This document shows, one piece after another, positions 54,542 to 63,821 of a stretch of 64,000 nt of DNA. Under the pieces are notes generated by a model. That model had not been told where the DNA came from, ran no database searches, and saw nothing but the letters and a program-made list of their open reading frames with translations. Position 1 is the first letter of the stretch. Every line of letters begins with the position of its first letter. The translations under genes were made by a program, and so were the position numbers. Source of the DNA: a bacterium (GTDB taxonomy: Bacteria > Vulcanimicrobiota > JABDET01); NCBI GenBank assembly GCA_021817145.1, contig JAKAVV010000005.1:1-64000 (forward strand). The letters are read 5' to 3'.

Positions 54542-55576
54542 ATGCCTGAACTACGAAAAAATCCGGTTACGAATCGGTGGGTGATCATTGCCACTGAAAG
54601 AGCGAAAAGACCATCTGATTTTCTGCAATCTGATGACAAGACAAACAACAATTCCTCAAACTGCCCTTTATGCCCCGGGCATGAAAAAATGACTCCTCCT
54701 GAAATCGCCGCTTATCGCGAACCAGGAACTCTTCCTAATGAACAAGGATGGTGGGTCAGGGTTATTCCTAACAAATTTCCAGCTCTTGAATCCAGCGGGG
54801 ATCTGCAGAAAGCTGGACTTGGAATTTATGATATGATGAGTGGAACAGGTTCCCATGAAGTTATTGTGGAAACTCCTGACCATCATGAACCTATTGCTCT
54901 TGCCCCTTTAAAACAGGTTGAAGAGGTTTTGTGGGCTTATCGAGATCGACTGCTTGCCCTTTCAACCCAATCTCATTTGCGGTATGTTTTGATCTTTAAG
55001 AATCATGGTAAAGCAGCAGGAGCTTCTCTTGGACATCCTCACGCCCAATTGATTGCTACCCCCATTGTTCCGAAACTGGTCATGGAAGAGGTTGAAGGAT
55101 CAAGAGTTTATTACAGCTTTAAAGAACGATGCGTTTCATGCGATGTATTAAAACAGGAACTGGCAATGGGGGATCGGATTATTGAAGAAAACAACACTTT
55201 TCTTGCTTATGAACCTTATGCCAGCCGCTTTCCTTTTGAAACAATTATTGCCCCTAAAAAACATGATGCTTCTTATGCTTTTATTGACAAAAATCAGATT
55301 ATGGATCTGGCTAAAATTTTAAAAAATACCCTGTGGAAAATGCATCAACTCTTGAATGATCCCCCTTTCAATTATATTTTGCATACAGCTCCATTTGGAG
55401 AAAGCGTAAAAAACTTTTTTCACTGGTATCTTGAAATTATGCCGAGATTAACTCAGGTGGCGGGATTTGAATGGGGAAGTGGAATGTACATTAATCCAAC
55501 CCCTCCTGAAGTGGCGGCAAAAGAACTGCGAGCAATAGGAGTGCCTGATGCCCTCCAAGTCCAGAAAACAAACTAA
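54542..55576 (+). CDS. galT: Galactose-1-phosphate uridylyltransferase
   Basis: A 344-residue HIT-superfamily enzyme. GASLGHPHAQLIATP carries the nucleophilic His and CPLCPGHE the N-terminal Zn ligands. It exchanges UMP between UDP-glucose and galactose-1-phosphate. The SPOR gene starts inside its end. Confidence 0.95.
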   Translation: MPELRKNPVTNRWVIIATERAKRPSDFLQSDDKTNNNSSNCPLCPGHEKMTPPEIAAYREPGTLPNEQGWWVRVIPNKFPALESSGDLQKAGLGIYDMMSGTGSHEVIVETPDHHEPIALAPLKQVEEVLWAYRDRLLALSTQSHLRYVLIFKNHGKAAGASLGHPHAQLIATPIVPKLVMEEVEGSRVYYSFKERCVSCDVLKQELAMGDRIIEENNTFLAYEPYASRFPFETIIAPKKHDASYAFIDKNQIMDLAKILKNTLWKMHQLLNDPPFNYILHTAPFGESVKNFFHWYLEIMPRLTQVAGFEWGSGMYINPTPPEVAAKELRAIGVPDALQVQKTN

Positions 55577-56276
55577 TTCAGAGTTTAACTGGTGGATCGC
55601 CTTTTTCCTAGGGCTCATTGTGTTTATGATCTCTATTTTTTTGGGGAAGTGGATTGGGATAAAAGTGATGAACTCCCCTCCTTTTATTTCTCATACTCCT
55701 AAAGCAATGGTTCATATTCCCCACATCCATGTTCAGCCGATACAGCCGGTTGTTCCAAGCCCATCCTTACAGGGGAAGGAAACGATTTCTTCCCCCCCTC
55801 TTGTTGTGCCTCCTCCTGCTCCAAATAACACTTCTGGCGCGCCAGTTGTGTCCTCCAATCCTCAGCAGACGGCTGTTGGGACTCAGGCTGCTGGAACTCA
55901 AGCTGCTGGGACACAGGCTGCTGGAACTCAGCCTACGGGAACTCAAGCTGCTGGGACACAAGCTGCTTTACCTGTGTCTGCAGCCGCAGCCCCTGCCCCA
56001 AAATCTGCACAGACCTCTTCAAAACCGAATGTGCCCCAAGGTGCATTTTACAAGATTCAAATCGGTCTGTTTTTAGCAAAAGGGGATGCCCAGGCTTTTG
56101 AGCAGAAACTGCAGAAGCAGGGTTATAATGCTTTAATCACTCCTCTGTCTCAGAAAGGGGATCGGTTTTATCAAGTATGGATTGGACCTTTTCCAACCAG
56201 ATCAATGGCTGAAATCATGACCAAACAATTAATTGGTTCGGGTTATAGAGCCTTTGTCATAAAAAATGTGCAGTAA
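55548..56276 (+). CDS. SPOR-domain protein with a pentapeptide repeat
   Basis: A 242-residue protein. Membrane helix at about 15-35, Pro-rich linker, six A-x-G-T-Q repeats (about 109-138) and a C-terminal SPOR domain (FYKIQIGLFLAKGDAQAFEQ). SPOR binds denuded peptidoglycan at the division site. AGGAG is inside galT. Confidence 0.88.
   Translation: MPSKSRKQTNSEFNWWIAFFLGLIVFMISIFLGKWIGIKVMNSPPFISHTPKAMVHIPHIHVQPIQPVVPSPSLQGKETISSPPLVVPPPAPNNTSGAPVVSSNPQQTAVGTQAAGTQAAGTQAAGTQPTGTQAAGTQAALPVSAAAAPAPKSAQTSSKPNVPQGAFYKIQIGLFLAKGDAQAFEQKLQKQGYNALITPLSQKGDRFYQVWIGPFPTRSMAEIMTKQLIGSGYRAFVIKNVQ
55872..55967 (+). repeat. 15-bp tandem repeat (6.4 copies)
   Basis: Units of GCTGCTGGAACTCAA-type, six full copies plus 6 bases, coding for AAGTQ-like pentapeptides. 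Third and fifth units vary at one or a few bases. Slippage could change length between strains. Confidence 0.9.
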
Positions 56277-56350
56277 ATGCTGATGCGCAGTAATACATCG
56301 GATTGATTGTTTGTTTAATTGATCTCTGAATACGATGAGATTTACAACGG

Positions 56351-59300
56351 ATGGCTGAATTAGAAGATCTTGAAAGGGGAGCAGCGGTAAAAGGGGTTAT
56401 TCCTGACAGCCTTGTTACGATTGTGGATCTCAAATGGCATGGAGGAGCTGCTGTTGAATTAACGTATAAAGATCAGAATGGGAAATTGGGAAGCCAGCTT
56501 CTTTACAGAGACAATGAACCTGATCTGCAAATTGTTTCCAAAGGAAAACCATGGAGTTTTGATGCTGATGGGTATCTCTTCCGCCTGGTTTTAGAAGCTT
56601 ATCGAATCCGCCTTGCTTATCTTTTCGATCCAGTCCTTGCGGTTCACACATCCCTGGTTGCCCCTCTTCCCCATCAGATAACTGCTGTGTATGGCCAAAT
56701 GCTCCACCGTCAGCCTCTGCGATATCTGCTGGCAGATGATCCAGGGGCAGGGAAAACGATTATGGCAGGGCTTCTGATTAAAGAACTTTTGATCCGAGGG
56801 GATCTCCGAAATTGTCTGGTGGTCTGCCCTGGAAATTTAGTGGAGCAGTGGCAGGATGAATTGTACAGTAAATTTCATCTACCTTTCGAAATTTTGACCA
56901 ATGACAAACTGGAATCAGCCCGAACTGGAAACTGGTTTTATGAGAATCCTCTTGCTGTATGCCGTCTGGATAAATTAAGTCGAAATGAAGATGTTCAGAT
57001 AAAATTGGATCAAGTGGATTGGGATCTGGTGGTTGTGGATGAAGCCCACAAAATGTCAGCCTCTTTTTATGGAGGAGAAATTAAAGAAACAAAACGATAC
57101 AAACTGGGAAAGCTCCTTTCTCGAAATGCTCGCCACTTTCTGCTTTTAACAGCCACTCCACACAATGGGAAAGAAGAAGATTTTCAGCTTTTTCTCGCCC
57201 TTCTGGATGGGGACCGATTTGAAGGGAAATTCAGAGATGGAGTTCATGCAAGCGATGTTTCTGATTTAATGCGGAGATTGGTAAAAGAGCGCCTCTTAAA
57301 ATTTGATGGGAGACCTCTTTTCCCTGAACGGATTGCTTATACGGTTGATTACAAACTTTCGGATCTGGAAGCAGTTCTCTACAAAGAGGTTACAGAGTAT
57401 GTGAAAGAAGAGTTTAACAGAGCCGATTCCCTTGAAAACGATGGAAGAAAAGGAACCGTTGGTTTTGCCCTTACCATTCTTCAGCGCAGGCTGGCTTCTT
57501 CCCCTGAAGCGATTTACCGCTCTCTTGTGAGAAGGAGAGAACGTTTAGAAAAAAGAGTTCGAGAAGAAGAACTGTTGAGAAGAGGAGCAAAAGCGGAATT
57601 TGATCTCATGGAAGATCTCCCTTCTTTAACAGAAGAGGAAGTGGAGGAATTTGAAGATGAATCTCCTGAAGCAGAACTTGCCGATGCTGAAGAGAAGATC
57701 GTGGATCAGGCAACAGCGGCACACACCATTGCTGAACTGAAAACTGAAATCGAGATCTTGAAAAATTTGGAAAATCTAGCATTAAAAGTTCGAAACAGCA
57801 GAACCGATCGAAAATGGGAAGAGCTGTCCAAACTTCTGCAAAATAATCCTGAGATGTATGATGCCCAGGGTCATCGAAGAAAACTGGTCATTTTTACGGA
57901 ACATCGGGATACCCTCTATTATCTTGCAGACCGAATTCGCGGGCTTTTAGGAAGACAAGAAGCCGTTGTTACCATTCACGGCGGAATGGGACGAGAAGAG
58001 AGAAGTAAAGCAAAAGAGCTGTTCCTTCAAGATAAAGATGTGGAAATTCTTGTCGCCACAGATGCTGCTGGGGAAGGGATCAATCTCCAGAGAGCCCATC
58101 TGATGGTCAATTATGATCTTCCCTGGAATCCGAACCGTCTGGAACAGCGGTTTGGTCGGATTCACCGGATTGGACAAACAGAGGTCTGTCACCTCTGGAA
58201 TCTGACAGCCTCAGAAACACGCGAAGGGGAAGTGTATCATCAGCTTTTAAGAAAGTTAGAAGAACAGAAAACTGTTTTTGGAGGGCAGGTTTTTGATATT
58301 CTTGGAAAAATTCGATTTGATAATAAAAGCCTTCGGGATCTTCTGATTGAAGCGGTTCGGTATGGAGAGATGCCTGAAGTAAAAGAGAGATTGAACAAAA
58401 TTGTGAATCAGACGATGGACCGCCAGCATCTTCAAGATCTCATTGAAGAACACGCCCTTACACATGATTCTATGGATGTGTCAGAAGTGAGAAAAATACG
58501 GGAAGAAATGGAAAGAGCTGAAGCCCGCCGCTTACAGCCGCATTTTATCGGATCTTTTTTTATTGAAGCATTCAAACATTTAGGAGGAACGATTCGGGAA
58601 AGGGAAAGCAGCCGTTTCGAAATCACCCATACACCAGGATCCATTCGAAATCGAGACCGAATGATCGGGAACCGTGAACCAATCCTTTCAAAATACGAAA
58701 GGATTACTTTCGAGAAAAATCTTATCTCTGTCTCAGGAAAATCAATCGCAGAATTTATATGTCCAGGTCATCCCCTTCTGGATGCGGCGCTGGATTTAAT
58801 TCTGGAACAGCACAGAAAACTCTTGAAACAGGGGGCTGTTCTTGTGGATCCAGAGGAAGAAACCAAGGAAGTTCGTATGCTGTTCTGTCTGGAACATGGG
58901 ATTCAAGATGCCCGCGCCGATACTCATGGGAACCGCCGCCTGGTTTCTCGCCGCCTCCAATTTGTCGAAATTACGAAAGGGGGAGAAGTTCGAATGGCGG
59001 GATATGCCCCTCATCTGGATTACAGACCCTTACTACAGGAAGAGAAACCTTTGGCAGAACCCCTTCTGGAAGAGGAGTGGATCCAGAAGGAGTTGGAGGA
59101 AAGGGCTTTGTCTTATGCGATTTCAAACCTTGTTCCTGAACATTATCAAGAAGTCAGCAAATGGAAAGAAGCTCTTTTGGTGAAAACCATGCAAGCAGTA
59201 AAAGAAAGACTCACAAAAGAGATTAACTATTGGGATCACCGATCTCAAGAATTAAAACTTCAGGAGCAGGCGGGCAAAATAAATGCTAGACTCAACTCTG

Positions 59301-59878
59301 AAAACGCCCAGAGGAGAGCAGATGAGCTGGCTGCCCGACTCCAGAAACGAATGGCAGAACTGGAACAAGAACGCAAACTCTCCCCTCTCCCTCCCCTGGT
59401 TGTTGGAGGAGCCCTTGTAGTAACAGAAGGGATGCTGAAACAGCTTCGCGTTTCTGGTCAATCTGGGGAGTTTCCCACTCTTTTCGCCAGGGAGAAAAAA
59501 CAGATTGAAAGGGCTGCAGTAGAGGCTGTGATAGAGAGAGAGCGGTCTCTTGGGTTTGAGCCCCTAGACGTCAGCAGAGAAAAACGGGGTTATGATATCG
59601 AATCACGGATTCCAGGAACAGGCAAACTTCGCTTTATTGAAGTAAAAGGTCGGATTTCTGGAGCAGAAACAGTAACGGTTTCTAAAAATGAGATTTTGAC
59701 CTGCCTGAATAAACCGGATGAATTTATTCTTGCTGTTGTGGAAGTGGAAGGGGAAAATCGGCAGGTTCACTACCTGGAACATCCGTTCCACAAGGAGCTG
59801 GATTTTGCTGTTACCAGCGTGAATTATAATATTGAGAAACTTCTGGATTATGCCGAAAGAGTAGAGGACGGAAATTGA
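56351..59878 (+). CDS. SNF2/DEAD-like helicase with C-terminal DUF3883 nuclease-like domain
   Basis: A 1175-residue protein. Walker A is DDPGAGKTIMAG (about 130-141), DEAH-type box DEAHKM (about 233), motif III LTATPHN, and motif VI RFGRIHRIGQ (about 600). C-terminal GYDIESRIPGTG then RFIEVKGR (about 1078-1100) is a PD-(D/E)XK-like core of DUF3883. Similar helicases (DrmD-like) occur in defence systems. It heads the block to 64 kb, where a DUF1156 methylase begins. Confidence 0.88.
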   Translation: MAELEDLERGAAVKGVIPDSLVTIVDLKWHGGAAVELTYKDQNGKLGSQLLYRDNEPDLQIVSKGKPWSFDADGYLFRLVLEAYRIRLAYLFDPVLAVHTSLVAPLPHQITAVYGQMLHRQPLRYLLADDPGAGKTIMAGLLIKELLIRGDLRNCLVVCPGNLVEQWQDELYSKFHLPFEILTNDKLESARTGNWFYENPLAVCRLDKLSRNEDVQIKLDQVDWDLVVVDEAHKMSASFYGGEIKETKRYKLGKLLSRNARHFLLLTATPHNGKEEDFQLFLALLDGDRFEGKFRDGVHASDVSDLMRRLVKERLLKFDGRPLFPERIAYTVDYKLSDLEAVLYKEVTEYVKEEFNRADSLENDGRKGTVGFALTILQRRLASSPEAIYRSLVRRRERLEKRVREEELLRRGAKAEFDLMEDLPSLTEEEVEEFEDESPEAELADAEEKIVDQATAAHTIAELKTEIEILKNLENLALKVRNSRTDRKWEELSKLLQNNPEMYDAQGHRRKLVIFTEHRDTLYYLADRIRGLLGRQEAVVTIHGGMGREERSKAKELFLQDKDVEILVATDAAGEGINLQRAHLMVNYDLPWNPNRLEQRFGRIHRIGQTEVCHLWNLTASETREGEVYHQLLRKLEEQKTVFGGQVFDILGKIRFDNKSLRDLLIEAVRYGEMPEVKERLNKIVNQTMDRQHLQDLIEEHALTHDSMDVSEVRKIREEMERAEARRLQPHFIGSFFIEAFKHLGGTIRERESSRFEITHTPGSIRNRDRMIGNREPILSKYERITFEKNLISVSGKSIAEFICPGHPLLDAALDLILEQHRKLLKQGAVLVDPEEETKEVRMLFCLEHGIQDARADTHGNRRLVSRRLQFVEITKGGEVRMAGYAPHLDYRPLLQEEKPLAEPLLEEEWIQKELEERALSYAISNLVPEHYQEVSKWKEALLVKTMQAVKERLTKEINYWDHRSQELKLQEQAGKINARLNSENAQRRADELAARLQKRMAELEQERKLSPLPPLVVGGALVVTEGMLKQLRVSGQSGEFPTLFAREKKQIERAAVEAVIERERSLGFEPLDVSREKRGYDIESRIPGTGKLRFIEVKGRISGAETVTVSKNEILTCLNKPDEFILAVVEVEGENRQVHYLEHPFHKELDFAVTSVNYNIEKLLDYAERVEDGN

Positions 59879-60153
59879 CTTTGTCCTGCGATTCTCGCAA
59901 ACAGATGATACGTTATCTGGATGGATATTCCGCCGAACGTATGGAAGAAATTGATGCAAGAAAAACTAAACGCCCTCTTGTGAAAAGTTATATGCTTGAG
60001 AGAGTCGGCTCTCAAAACGGAAAGGGGATAACCTCTGTTTTGGGAAGCCTGAATATACATATGCCTTCCCCTCTTTATGCGATAAGCCAGCTTCGATTTC
60101 CTTCTCCTGTTGGACGGGGAGGTCACGATTTTTATTGCCCTGCTTCACAGTGA
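59875..60153 (+). CDS. Possible small protein between helicase and next gene
   Basis: A 92-residue frame starting at TTG 59875 over the helicase stop (TTGA). No known domain, and the last third (SPVGRGG) looks like chance. I call it only to explain the 300-base gap. Confidence 0.2.
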   Translation: MTLSCDSRKQMIRYLDGYSAERMEEIDARKTKRPLVKSYMLERVGSQNGKGITSVLGSLNIHMPSPLYAISQLRFPSPVGRGGHDFYCPASQ

Positions 60154-60182
60154 AGGGGAAAAATCATTGAGTGTAGAAAAAA

Positions 60183-60608
60183 ATGGACTGTATGGGAAAT
60201 GAGATAACTGCGGGGGAGTTTATCAAAATGCTTGTTACTCAAATGTCCAGGGCCAAAATCCAAATGCCATTTCATGAAGAAGAGAAATGGCACCTTTTAT
60301 TTTATAAACTCAAATTGACAGATTCCCCGAATAAACCGCATTTCCTTGGAAAAATTAAATTCGATTGGGATGGCGCTTATCCAAAATCGCGGCAAATCTC
60401 AGAGTTTCTTCAAGCCCTTCACTGGAATGCAAGCCTATCTGCCAGCAACCCCTATTACGAAAAAATTTCCCTGCCGGAAGGCGTGGAAAAACTATGGATA
60501 GAGCATGGTGAAAAGCTAGACCTGCCAACCAAGAAATTCCTAGAAGAGGCGGTGTCCCTTGCAAAAGAGGAGTTCTCACCCGCCGCTCGGAGAGAACGTC
60601 CTGAGTAG
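60183..60608 (+). CDS. Hypothetical protein of the defence block
   Basis: A 141-residue soluble protein with no domain I recognise. It lies tightly between the helicase and the HD protein (8-bp gap), so it is likely part of the same transcript. A short Met alternate start exists at 60192. Confidence 0.6.
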   Translation: MDCMGNEITAGEFIKMLVTQMSRAKIQMPFHEEEKWHLLFYKLKLTDSPNKPHFLGKIKFDWDGAYPKSRQISEFLQALHWNASLSASNPYYEKISLPEGVEKLWIEHGEKLDLPTKKFLEEAVSLAKEEFSPAARRERPE

Positions 60609-60616
60609 AATCGGGA

Positions 60617-62347
60617 ATGGAACTTAAGAATTTCCAGAATCTTTCTGCTCTAATCAAGCAGTTGGACATCTATCTTGCTGAACGACACCGTGAGTTCTTT
60701 GGTAAAAGCGCTTCTCATCCTGTTCTTCCGCTAAAACAGTCCAAAGTTATTCATGACAACCTGTGGGGCACCAATCGCTTTTCTTGGCGCGAGCTAGCGC
60801 TTATCGACACGTCAATTTTCCAAAGGCTGCGGTACATCCATCAGGTGGGATTGGCTTACCTCGTTTATCCGTCCGCCCATCACACACGGTTTGAGCACTG
60901 CCTCGGAGTCTCCATAGTCGCGTCCAGAATCTTTGATTCCCTGCTTCAAAGACAGTCAGGCGAATTTGAAAACATTATTCGCGCCATGGATGGAAACGCC
61001 GAATTTAATCTTAGAATTAAACAACTTAGGCAAGAACTGCGATTAGCGGCGCTTCTTCACGACATTGGACACAGCCTGTTCAGTCACACCTCGGAACAGG
61101 TTTATGAGGAATTACATCTTCTCCGGGCTGCATCAGAAGAACTGTCGGCTTTAATCGGCAAAACAAAAGGAGCAGGGGAAGTCCTTTCGTTTTGCCTCTC
61201 TAGCACGGAGTCAATTCGTTCTGTCTTGACCAGGAGGCAGAAGAATCTAATAGGCGTTACTTCATCAGAGGATTTTAGCGAAGCCATAGACTTCGATAAC
61301 GTCTCATTAATGATTGTCGGACGCTCCAAGCATCCATTCTTGCAATTTCTGGGGGACATAATTTCCTCTGGTTTTGATGCGGACAAGCTTGACTACCTGC
61401 TACGAGACGCCACGTTTGCCGGGCTGCCGCTCCGTTACGATCTGGACAGGTATCTTTACGAGGTGCGGCTGCAGAAGGATATAATCAGTGACGGGGACGG
61501 CTGTTTAAAGAAACTTTACGACGCAACAGGAAGCGGACACATCGACGCATCTCCCGCGGATGGTAACCATCGATTTCCTTACTACGAAACATACAGGCTT
61601 CGCCTTCCGAGAGAAGCAATGAATATAATAGAGCAGGTTGTCATTTGCAAATTCATGCTATTCAGCTACATCTATCATCACCCAAAAGTAAGGGCAGCTG
61701 AGGGGCTTCTGATGAGAACCCTCAGGCAAAAGGTGGATGTATGGAAAAAAGAGGGAAAATCGGAACAAGAAATCCTTCAGGAATTTCTCGAAATGACCGA
61801 CGGATCGTTGCAGAATCTTTCTGGGACACCCCTCATAAAAGATTGTTCGTATCGACTCGTTAACAGGCTCCTCCCGCGAGAAATTTATCGACTTAGCGCG
61901 GCAATCACATCCCATGCCGAAAAACCCCTCCTGGCAGACTTTCTCACGGACCTGCAAGACCATGAGAAGCGGAACGAGCTTGTAAAGAATCTTGAACAGG
62001 AAATCGGTCAAGAGCTGATCAAACTTGACGAAACGCTGCCGAAAGATTGGGAAGAGGCTCTAAGACAGGCTGGCGTGTGGGTTGACATTCCCAAAGCCCC
62101 GGAATTCGAAGATGTGGACAAATTGGTGTTGGGATTACGTAGCGGCGCCCCTGATGTGCAGTTGTTAAGCGTATTTCCAATTGACAGGTGGGTGCAAGCT
62201 TACACGCATTTTCGATATTATGTCCGCATCTTTTCCTTTTCGGAGTACAGGGACGCCGCCATGAACGCCGCAAAAAAAGCGATGCAAAAAATAATTGGCA
62301 TCAAGGGCGATGAGTTCTATGAAACCATCAAAAGAGTAAGAAGTTGA
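60617..62347 (+). CDS. HD-superfamily phosphohydrolase (dGTPase-like)
   Basis: A 576-residue protein. HHTRFEHCLGV (about 94-104) and LLHDIGHSLFSH (about 146-157) are the HD motifs of dGTPase/YdhJ-type enzymes. It may cut nucleotides or nucleic acids. Membership in the defence block suggests a role there. The C-terminal half is unrecognised. Confidence 0.88.
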   Translation: MELKNFQNLSALIKQLDIYLAERHREFFGKSASHPVLPLKQSKVIHDNLWGTNRFSWRELALIDTSIFQRLRYIHQVGLAYLVYPSAHHTRFEHCLGVSIVASRIFDSLLQRQSGEFENIIRAMDGNAEFNLRIKQLRQELRLAALLHDIGHSLFSHTSEQVYEELHLLRAASEELSALIGKTKGAGEVLSFCLSSTESIRSVLTRRQKNLIGVTSSEDFSEAIDFDNVSLMIVGRSKHPFLQFLGDIISSGFDADKLDYLLRDATFAGLPLRYDLDRYLYEVRLQKDIISDGDGCLKKLYDATGSGHIDASPADGNHRFPYYETYRLRLPREAMNIIEQVVICKFMLFSYIYHHPKVRAAEGLLMRTLRQKVDVWKKEGKSEQEILQEFLEMTDGSLQNLSGTPLIKDCSYRLVNRLLPREIYRLSAAITSHAEKPLLADFLTDLQDHEKRNELVKNLEQEIGQELIKLDETLPKDWEEALRQAGVWVDIPKAPEFEDVDKLVLGLRSGAPDVQLLSVFPIDRWVQAYTHFRYYVRIFSFSEYRDAAMNAAKKAMQKIIGIKGDEFYETIKRVRS

Positions 62348-62405
62348 ACAACCGACGTCTGATACCAGATAAAAAGGTCCGGCAGGGAGTACAAGGAAGT
62401 AAGCT

Positions 62406-62573
62406 ATGGTGAAACTTTATAAATGGCCCGACGGCTCCTATCGCTTGACTGATGACCAAGGAAACGATTTAGGGCACCTGGATAGTCTCCCAAAGGGGAA
62501 ACGCAATTTGGAAACTTGGAATTTCATTATAGAGAATGGGCTTTGGAATATTGAGGAAGGCAATGAGGGGTAG
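62406..62573 (+). CDS. Very short protein (55 residues) in the defence block
   Basis: From ATG 62406, after AAGGAAGTAAGCT, to TAG 62571-62573. MVKLYKWPDGSYRLTDDQGN and so on. Unknown. Ribosome site and position favour a real gene. Confidence 0.5.
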   Translation: MVKLYKWPDGSYRLTDDQGNDLGHLDSLPKGKRNLETWNFIIENGLWNIEEGNEG

Positions 62574-62603
62574 CAAACACTTCCCGATGCGCCTGAACAG
62601 GCG

Positions 62604-63818
62604 ATGATTCAAAGCAATGCCATGGAGAAGGATGTGCTGAGATTTTTGCATCTCGATGAGGCCAATCACTCAGAAATAGTTGTAGTGTTACAAGACTATT
62701 TTGGTGCCGTTTCTGCCGATCCAATGACCTGCCAGTTCTACAAATCTGATCTGGCGCAAGCTCTTACAATAAAATTCAATAAGGAAGGAATGATCGCGGC
62801 GGCATTTGCAAATAATTCAATCACAGATGGCGAAATCGCTGCGTTTAGCTCAAGAATCGAAGAGGATTTACTGCGAAACCAAACATCCAAAATCGGACAA
62901 TTTGTAGGTTTCTGCTGGTATAATAAAGTTGATGGCCTTTTTGCTTTTAAGGATCTCTTTCGGATTGTCCCTGTTCCAGAAAACGCGCCGTCACCGAATC
63001 AATTGGTTGCACCTTTTCCCTTTCTGCTCCAAGCAAAATACACCTCAAGTCCAAATGCCTCCGTGGATTACAAAAGAAGAAGGAACATAGCGACTCTTTA
63101 CATTCATTTGCTCAATGTCCTTCTGGAGCCACAGTTTGCCTTACAGGGATCCGGATATACTCGATTTGCCTGGGTGCTGGCAAAAGACTTCAAGGATAAT
63201 TCGGAATTCAGACAAGAAGGATATTATTTTCCGGAACTGTCAGCCACCATTGACTCGTATTCCCTCCCTGGAAATCCGATGAAAGAGGTTCCAGTGAAGG
63301 AATATTATGGCTCTCCTTCGCTAGAACACAAACTCGTGGTGCCAGATAACTTGGAGTCCTCCCTTGAGCTCGCGTTGAACCTGCCCCAAGAGGATAAAAG
63401 AAGGTTTTGCAGGTCATGCAATTGGATCTTTCAAGCACAGAATTCATGGCACTATTCCAGGTCATTATCCTTCATTGCCCACGTAAACGCTGTTGAATCC
63501 CTGATCGTAAATCCGGATAACGCAGTTTGTCCTTGCTGTAATAAACCCAAAACGAGCAGTGTAAAATTATTTAAAAATTTCCTGGATGAAAACGTTCCAG
63601 AGCGTGGACTGGATAAAAAAACAAGAGATAAGATCTACTGGTATCGTTCCCAAATAAACCACGGATTTCATCTGCTGGAAAGTGATATAAGCCTCATTCC
63701 AAGACTAGCGAATGAGGAAGAAGATCTGTGCAGTGAACTCCACATGATCGTTAAGAGAGCGGTAAGGAATTGGCTGTGGAAGCATGATGTTGATCGGGCA
63801 AACGGGGTAAGAGGCTAA
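62604..63818 (+). CDS. HEPN-like protein with a Cys4 motif
   Basis: A 404-residue protein. CRSC and CPCC (about 271, 313) could form a zinc site. The C-terminal RSQINHGFHLL fits the R-x4-6-H motif of Apea-like HEPN RNases. The N-terminal half is unrecognised. A DUF1156 methylase gene follows 3 bases later. Confidence 0.65.
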   Translation: MIQSNAMEKDVLRFLHLDEANHSEIVVVLQDYFGAVSADPMTCQFYKSDLAQALTIKFNKEGMIAAAFANNSITDGEIAAFSSRIEEDLLRNQTSKIGQFVGFCWYNKVDGLFAFKDLFRIVPVPENAPSPNQLVAPFPFLLQAKYTSSPNASVDYKRRRNIATLYIHLLNVLLEPQFALQGSGYTRFAWVLAKDFKDNSEFRQEGYYFPELSATIDSYSLPGNPMKEVPVKEYYGSPSLEHKLVVPDNLESSLELALNLPQEDKRRFCRSCNWIFQAQNSWHYSRSLSFIAHVNAVESLIVNPDNAVCPCCNKPKTSSVKLFKNFLDENVPERGLDKKTRDKIYWYRSQINHGFHLLESDISLIPRLANEEEDLCSELHMIVKRAVRNWLWKHDVDRANGVRG

Positions 63819-63821
63819 TCG

